From Thaumasiovibrio sp047250365 (GTDB taxonomy: Bacteria; Pseudomonadota; Gammaproteobacteria; Enterobacterales; Vibrionaceae), in NCBI RefSeq assembly GCF_047250365.1, contig NZ_JBLBVL010000001.1, positions 124,001-188,000 of the forward strand: a stretch of 64,000 bases of DNA. Direction: 5' to 3'. A model generated the notes under the pieces. That model was not told the DNA's origin, did not search any database, and saw only the letters and a program-made list of their open reading frames with translations. The position numbers and the translations under genes are program-made. Shown here piece by piece: positions 61,231 through 64,000 of the stretch; positions within the stretch are counted from its first letter, which is position 1; every line of letters begins with the position of its first letter.

Positions 61231-62520
61231 TTAATGTAACTTTAAACTTGGTCGCAATACGCGATTAATGCGCCCAACAAATACCATCAACGCGGTTTTA
61301 AATAGCCCATGTAGAGCCATTTGGTGCATTCGATACAAAGAAATATAAACCAGACGGGCTAACCGTCCTTCGACCATCATGGAGCCCTTGGTTAAGTTAC
61401 CCATTAAGCTTCCGACCGTCGAAAAGTTACTTAACGAAACTAACGAACCGTGGTCACTATAAACATAAGGTTTTTGTGCCTTACCATTCAATTGCGCGAC
61501 AATATTTTTGTAGGCATGTGAGGCCATTTGATGCGCGGCCTGGGCGCGAGGAGGAACGATACTACCATCACTTTGCTCACAACAAGCCAAATCACCAATA
61601 GCATAAATGGCATCGTCACGGCTAGTTTGCAATGTCGATTTAACCACCAATTGATTAATACGATTTGTCTCTAGCCCAGCGATGTCTTTCATAAAATCCG
61701 GTGCTTTTATTCCTGCCGCCCATACCATTAGTTGGGCAGGAATTTTCTCCCCTCGCTGGGTGATCAAGCCTGTTTCGTCAGCTTTCGTCACCATTGTCGC
61801 TGTACACACATTTACCCCCAAATTAACAAGCTCCTGATGAGCTGCTGAGGATATTCGTGGTGGTAGTGCGGGTAAAATACGCTCGCCTGCCTCGACTAAA
61901 CTAACATTCAACTTTTTGCTATCGAGATCACCAAAACCATAACTCTTTAGTTCCTTCATCGCATTATGTAGTTCAGCCGACAATTCAACCCCCGTCGCGC
62001 CAGCTCCGACAATAGCGATATCAACCGTTTTTTGCTCTACACTGGCATGCAGCTTTAAAAACTGATTGTTCATTTGGATGCGAAAGCGATGAGCCTGCTC
62101 TGGGCTATCAAGGAAAATACAGTGCTCCTTGACCCCAGGCGTATTAAAGTCATTTGAGGTAGAACCAATGGCTAACACCAAGATATCGTAACTAACATGA
62201 CGCTCTGGCATAATTTGCTCGCCTTTCTCATCATGTAAGGCTGCTAACCGTATGCTTTTTCCCTCTCTATCAATAGTCTCTAAGCTTCCTAACTGGAATT
62301 CAAAACCATGATTCTTGGCATGAGCACGATAGCTAAGCGCATCCACACCAGCATCTAATGAGCCAGTTGCCACTTCGTGCAATAAGGGTTTCCATAGATG
62401 GCTAGACTTACGATCTACCAGCGTTATCTCGGCCTTATTTTTTCGTCCATACTGTCGACCAAACTTAGTGGCTAGCTCTAAACCACCAGCCCCTCCACCA
62501 ACGATAACTATTTTTGTCAT
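61231..62520 (-). CDS. ndh: Type II NADH dehydrogenase
   Basis: 429 residues. FAD Rossmann motif IVIVGGGAGGLELATKFG at the N-terminus, WKPLLHEVATGSLD, NAD-binding AIVGAGATGVELSAEL, the FAD motif IYAIGDLACCE, and an amphipathic membrane-binding C-terminus (RLVYISLYRMHQMALHGLFK). It oxidises NADH to reduce quinone without pumping protons. Single gene. Confidence 0.94.
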   Translation of the reverse strand: MTKIVIVGGGAGGLELATKFGRQYGRKNKAEITLVDRKSSHLWKPLLHEVATGSLDAGVDALSYRAHAKNHGFEFQLGSLETIDREGKSIRLAALHDEKGEQIMPERHVSYDILVLAIGSTSNDFNTPGVKEHCIFLDSPEQAHRFRIQMNNQFLKLHASVEQKTVDIAIVGAGATGVELSAELHNAMKELKSYGFGDLDSKKLNVSLVEAGERILPALPPRISSAAHQELVNLGVNVCTATMVTKADETGLITQRGEKIPAQLMVWAAGIKAPDFMKDIAGLETNRINQLVVKSTLQTSRDDAIYAIGDLACCEQSDGSIVPPRAQAAHQMASHAYKNIVAQLNGKAQKPYVYSDHGSLVSLSNFSTVGSLMGNLTKGSMMVEGRLARLVYISLYRMHQMALHGLFKTALMVFVGRINRVLRPSLKLH

Positions 62521-62973
62521 TATATTCCCTCACAAGCTAACAAATTCTGACGGCTCAGCAATAGTGACGCAAACGTTACCACCCTGATCCGGATCACAGT
62601 TTAATGTAATGGATTATGATCTAGTTCTGTTATCAAAGAAAGAAGAATTCAACTTTTTCTGTATGTTATAAATAAATGTTTAACCATTAGTGCCTGCAGT
62701 CGCGCAAAAAATAGCCGTATTGATAGCCAATTTTCGATGCTTTGCGCTGCGCGATCTGAAGAAACAACAAGCTCAAATCAATCACTCCAGATATTATTCC
62801 AATCCAACTTATTTACCAACAAATTAGAACACTAACCTTTACACCTCATTGCAAATAACGCTAAAAACGTGAATAGCGCCGCAACAATAGCGACAATAGA
62901 CACACCAATTTGATTTTACTCGCCCTTTCTGGAAGATAATAGACGCAGATATTAATTAGACATCAAAGGAATT
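62521..62973. other. ndh / ectABC divergent promoter region
   Basis: About 450 bases without a gene. Contains a 12-bp perfect palindrome TGATCCGGATCA (62585-62596) 65 bases upstream of ndh, on its promoter side. I expected an osmotic-regulator site (CosR-type) before ectA but cannot point to one with confidence. Confidence 0.45.
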
Positions 62974-63528
62974 GTGTCGCACATGATTACATCAACGCCT
63001 CAGGAGAGGCATCCTAACGGCGGTGAAAGCCAAGGTAATAAATGGACTTTTTTGGAGCCCGTTGCTGAGGATGGAGATGACATCTTTAGCCTGATAGCAA
63101 ACTGCCCTCCTCTCGATGTGAACTCATCCTATTGCAATTTTCTCCAGTCGACTCACTTCAATCGCACCTGCATTATTGCTCGGCATCGTGGTGACATTGC
63201 TGGATTTATATCGGCTTACCGCAAACCCAATGAGACAAAAACCCTTTTCGTGTGGCAAGTTGCTGTTTCTCCAACGTTCCGCGGTCAGGGGTTAGCATTT
63301 AGCATGCTTAACGCACTCCTTAAGCGAAGTACGTTAAGCACGATAACAACAGTAGAAACCACCATTACCGAAGAAAATACACCGTCTTGGGCGCTATTTA
63401 AAAAACTGGATGCGCAATATGGTCAATGTGGTCATGTCAGTACATTTTTGGATAAGAAAAACCATTTTAAAGGGAAACACGATACGGAATATTTGTATCG
63501 AATCCCGCTAACTCATCTCAATCAATAG
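62974..63528 (+). CDS. ectA: Diaminobutyrate acetyltransferase EctA
   Basis: 184 residues (GTG start behind AAGGA; ATG 62983 is an alternative). GNAT fold with FLEPVAEDGDDIFSLI, CPPLDVNSSYCNFLQSTHF, typical of EctA, FVWQVAVSPTFRGQGLAFSML (acetyl-CoA loop; shown in part) and VETTITEENTPSWALF. It acetylates L-2,4-diaminobutyrate in ectoine synthesis. ectB follows after 19 bases, so this is the start of ectABC. Confidence 0.94.
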   Translation: MSHMITSTPQERHPNGGESQGNKWTFLEPVAEDGDDIFSLIANCPPLDVNSSYCNFLQSTHFNRTCIIARHRGDIAGFISAYRKPNETKTLFVWQVAVSPTFRGQGLAFSMLNALLKRSTLSTITTVETTITEENTPSWALFKKLDAQYGQCGHVSTFLDKKNHFKGKHDTEYLYRIPLTHLNQ

Positions 63529-63547
63529 GATTTTAAACAGTCTTCTT

Positions 63548-64000
63548 ATGAATATTTTTAATAAGCAAGAATCGAATGTACGCTCTTACTCAAATAACTT
63601 TCCTGTTGTGTTTACCAAGGCGAAGGGATGCTGGCTTGAAACAGACACTAAAGAACGGTACCTCGATTTTCTGGCTGGGGCCGGATCACTTAATTACGGT
63701 CACAATAATCCTGTATTGAAGCAGGCTTTACTTGAATATATTGAGATGGATGGCATTACTCACGGCCTCGATATGCATTCAGAGGCAAAAGCCAAATTCT
63801 TAACCGCTTTAGAGCGTTACATTCTTGCTCCCAGAACATTAGATTACAAAGTTCAATTCACGGGTCCAACGGGTACAAACGCCATTGAAGCAGCGCTAAA
63901 GCTAGCACGTAAGGTCACTGGGCGTAGCTCTATTGTCGCGTTTACTAATGGTTTCCATGGCTGCACGGCTGGGGCATTGGCTGCAACAGGCAATCAACAC
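63548..64000 (+). CDS. ectB: Diaminobutyrate-2-oxoglutarate transaminase EctB (partial)
   Basis: First 151 codons, cut by the window end. NIFNKQESNVRSYSNNFPVVF, YLDFLAGAGSLNYGHNNP, DGITHGLDMHSEAK, VQFTGPTGTNAIEAALKLARK and FTNGFHGCTAGALAATGN are typical of the class III PLP aminotransferase EctB. The PLP-binding Lys lies beyond the window. It makes diaminobutyrate from aspartate semialdehyde. Confidence 0.95.
   Translation, partial: MNIFNKQESNVRSYSNNFPVVFTKAKGCWLETDTKERYLDFLAGAGSLNYGHNNPVLKQALLEYIEMDGITHGLDMHSEAKAKFLTALERYILAPRTLDYKVQFTGPTGTNAIEAALKLARKVTGRSSIVAFTNGFHGCTAGALAATGNQH

Noticed and set aside
61158..61268. 36-codon plus-strand frame (MKKIRIITIANTT...) near ndh
   Set aside because: No ribosome site, overlaps the ndh end, no recognisable protein features.
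62521..62973. CosR operator upstream of ectA
   Set aside because: No sequence could be matched with confidence to a described CosR site.

Overview
The window looks like a chromosomal segment of a Vibrionaceae bacterium (Vibrio or a close relative). Evidence: a DUF2860 outer-membrane protein, CsiV, a PilZ gene joined to mfd (PlzB-like), a tandem glycine riboswitch ahead of an alanine/glycine symporter, the lolCDE and msbA-lpxK-kdsB blocks, and ectoine genes. Most of it is ordinary core genome; the accessory part is about 54.8-60.9 kb.

Layout. 0-4.3 kb: outer-membrane protein, a hydrolase remnant, then an adenosine-deaminase-like enzyme with a purine permease. 4.3-12.1 kb: patatin-like phospholipase with a small duplicated-repeat partner, a TetR regulator with a 29-bp perfect palindrome in front of an RND efflux pair, and a membrane-anchored J-domain protein. 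12.2-16.3 kb: 5-oxoprolinase pxpABC and the riboswitch-controlled symporter. 16.4-19.7 kb: HiPIP, btuCD, astE. 19.7-27.3 kb: the translation block thrS-infC-rpmI-rplT-pheST-ihfA, all on the minus strand; infC starts with AUU, and the thrS leader folds into a tRNA-Thr-like anticodon arm plus a second stem-loop. 27.8-34.6 kb: fructosamine kinase, YdgA-like DUF945 protein, a sensor kinase/response regulator pair, a small barrel protein, a YbaK-type deacylase and a GNAT enzyme. 34.6-49.7 kb: envelope genes (kdsB, ycaR, lpxK, msbA, comEC, lolCDE) and pilZ-mfd-csiV. 50-54.8 kb: PBP1b, a VOC protein and a second AGCS symporter.

54.8-60.9 kb is an array of detached Rhs toxin tips. Reading on the minus strand: a truncated Rhs core with an SHH nuclease tip and its immunity gene; a frameshifted nuclease tip directly abutting a secreted ankyrin-repeat protein; a repeat; a second truncated Rhs core with a hydrophobic tip followed by a tiny membrane protein; an IS remnant and a small secreted protein; a second copy of the repeat; an FKBP gene that looks truncated at its 5' end; and a last toxin-like fragment. 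The two Rhs cores are almost identical in DNA and end at a sharp breakpoint. This is the most accessory-like and interesting part.

61.2-64 kb: type II NADH dehydrogenase, then ectA and the start of ectB (compatible-solute synthesis), which runs off the end. I saw no tRNA, rRNA, CRISPR array or complete mobile element.
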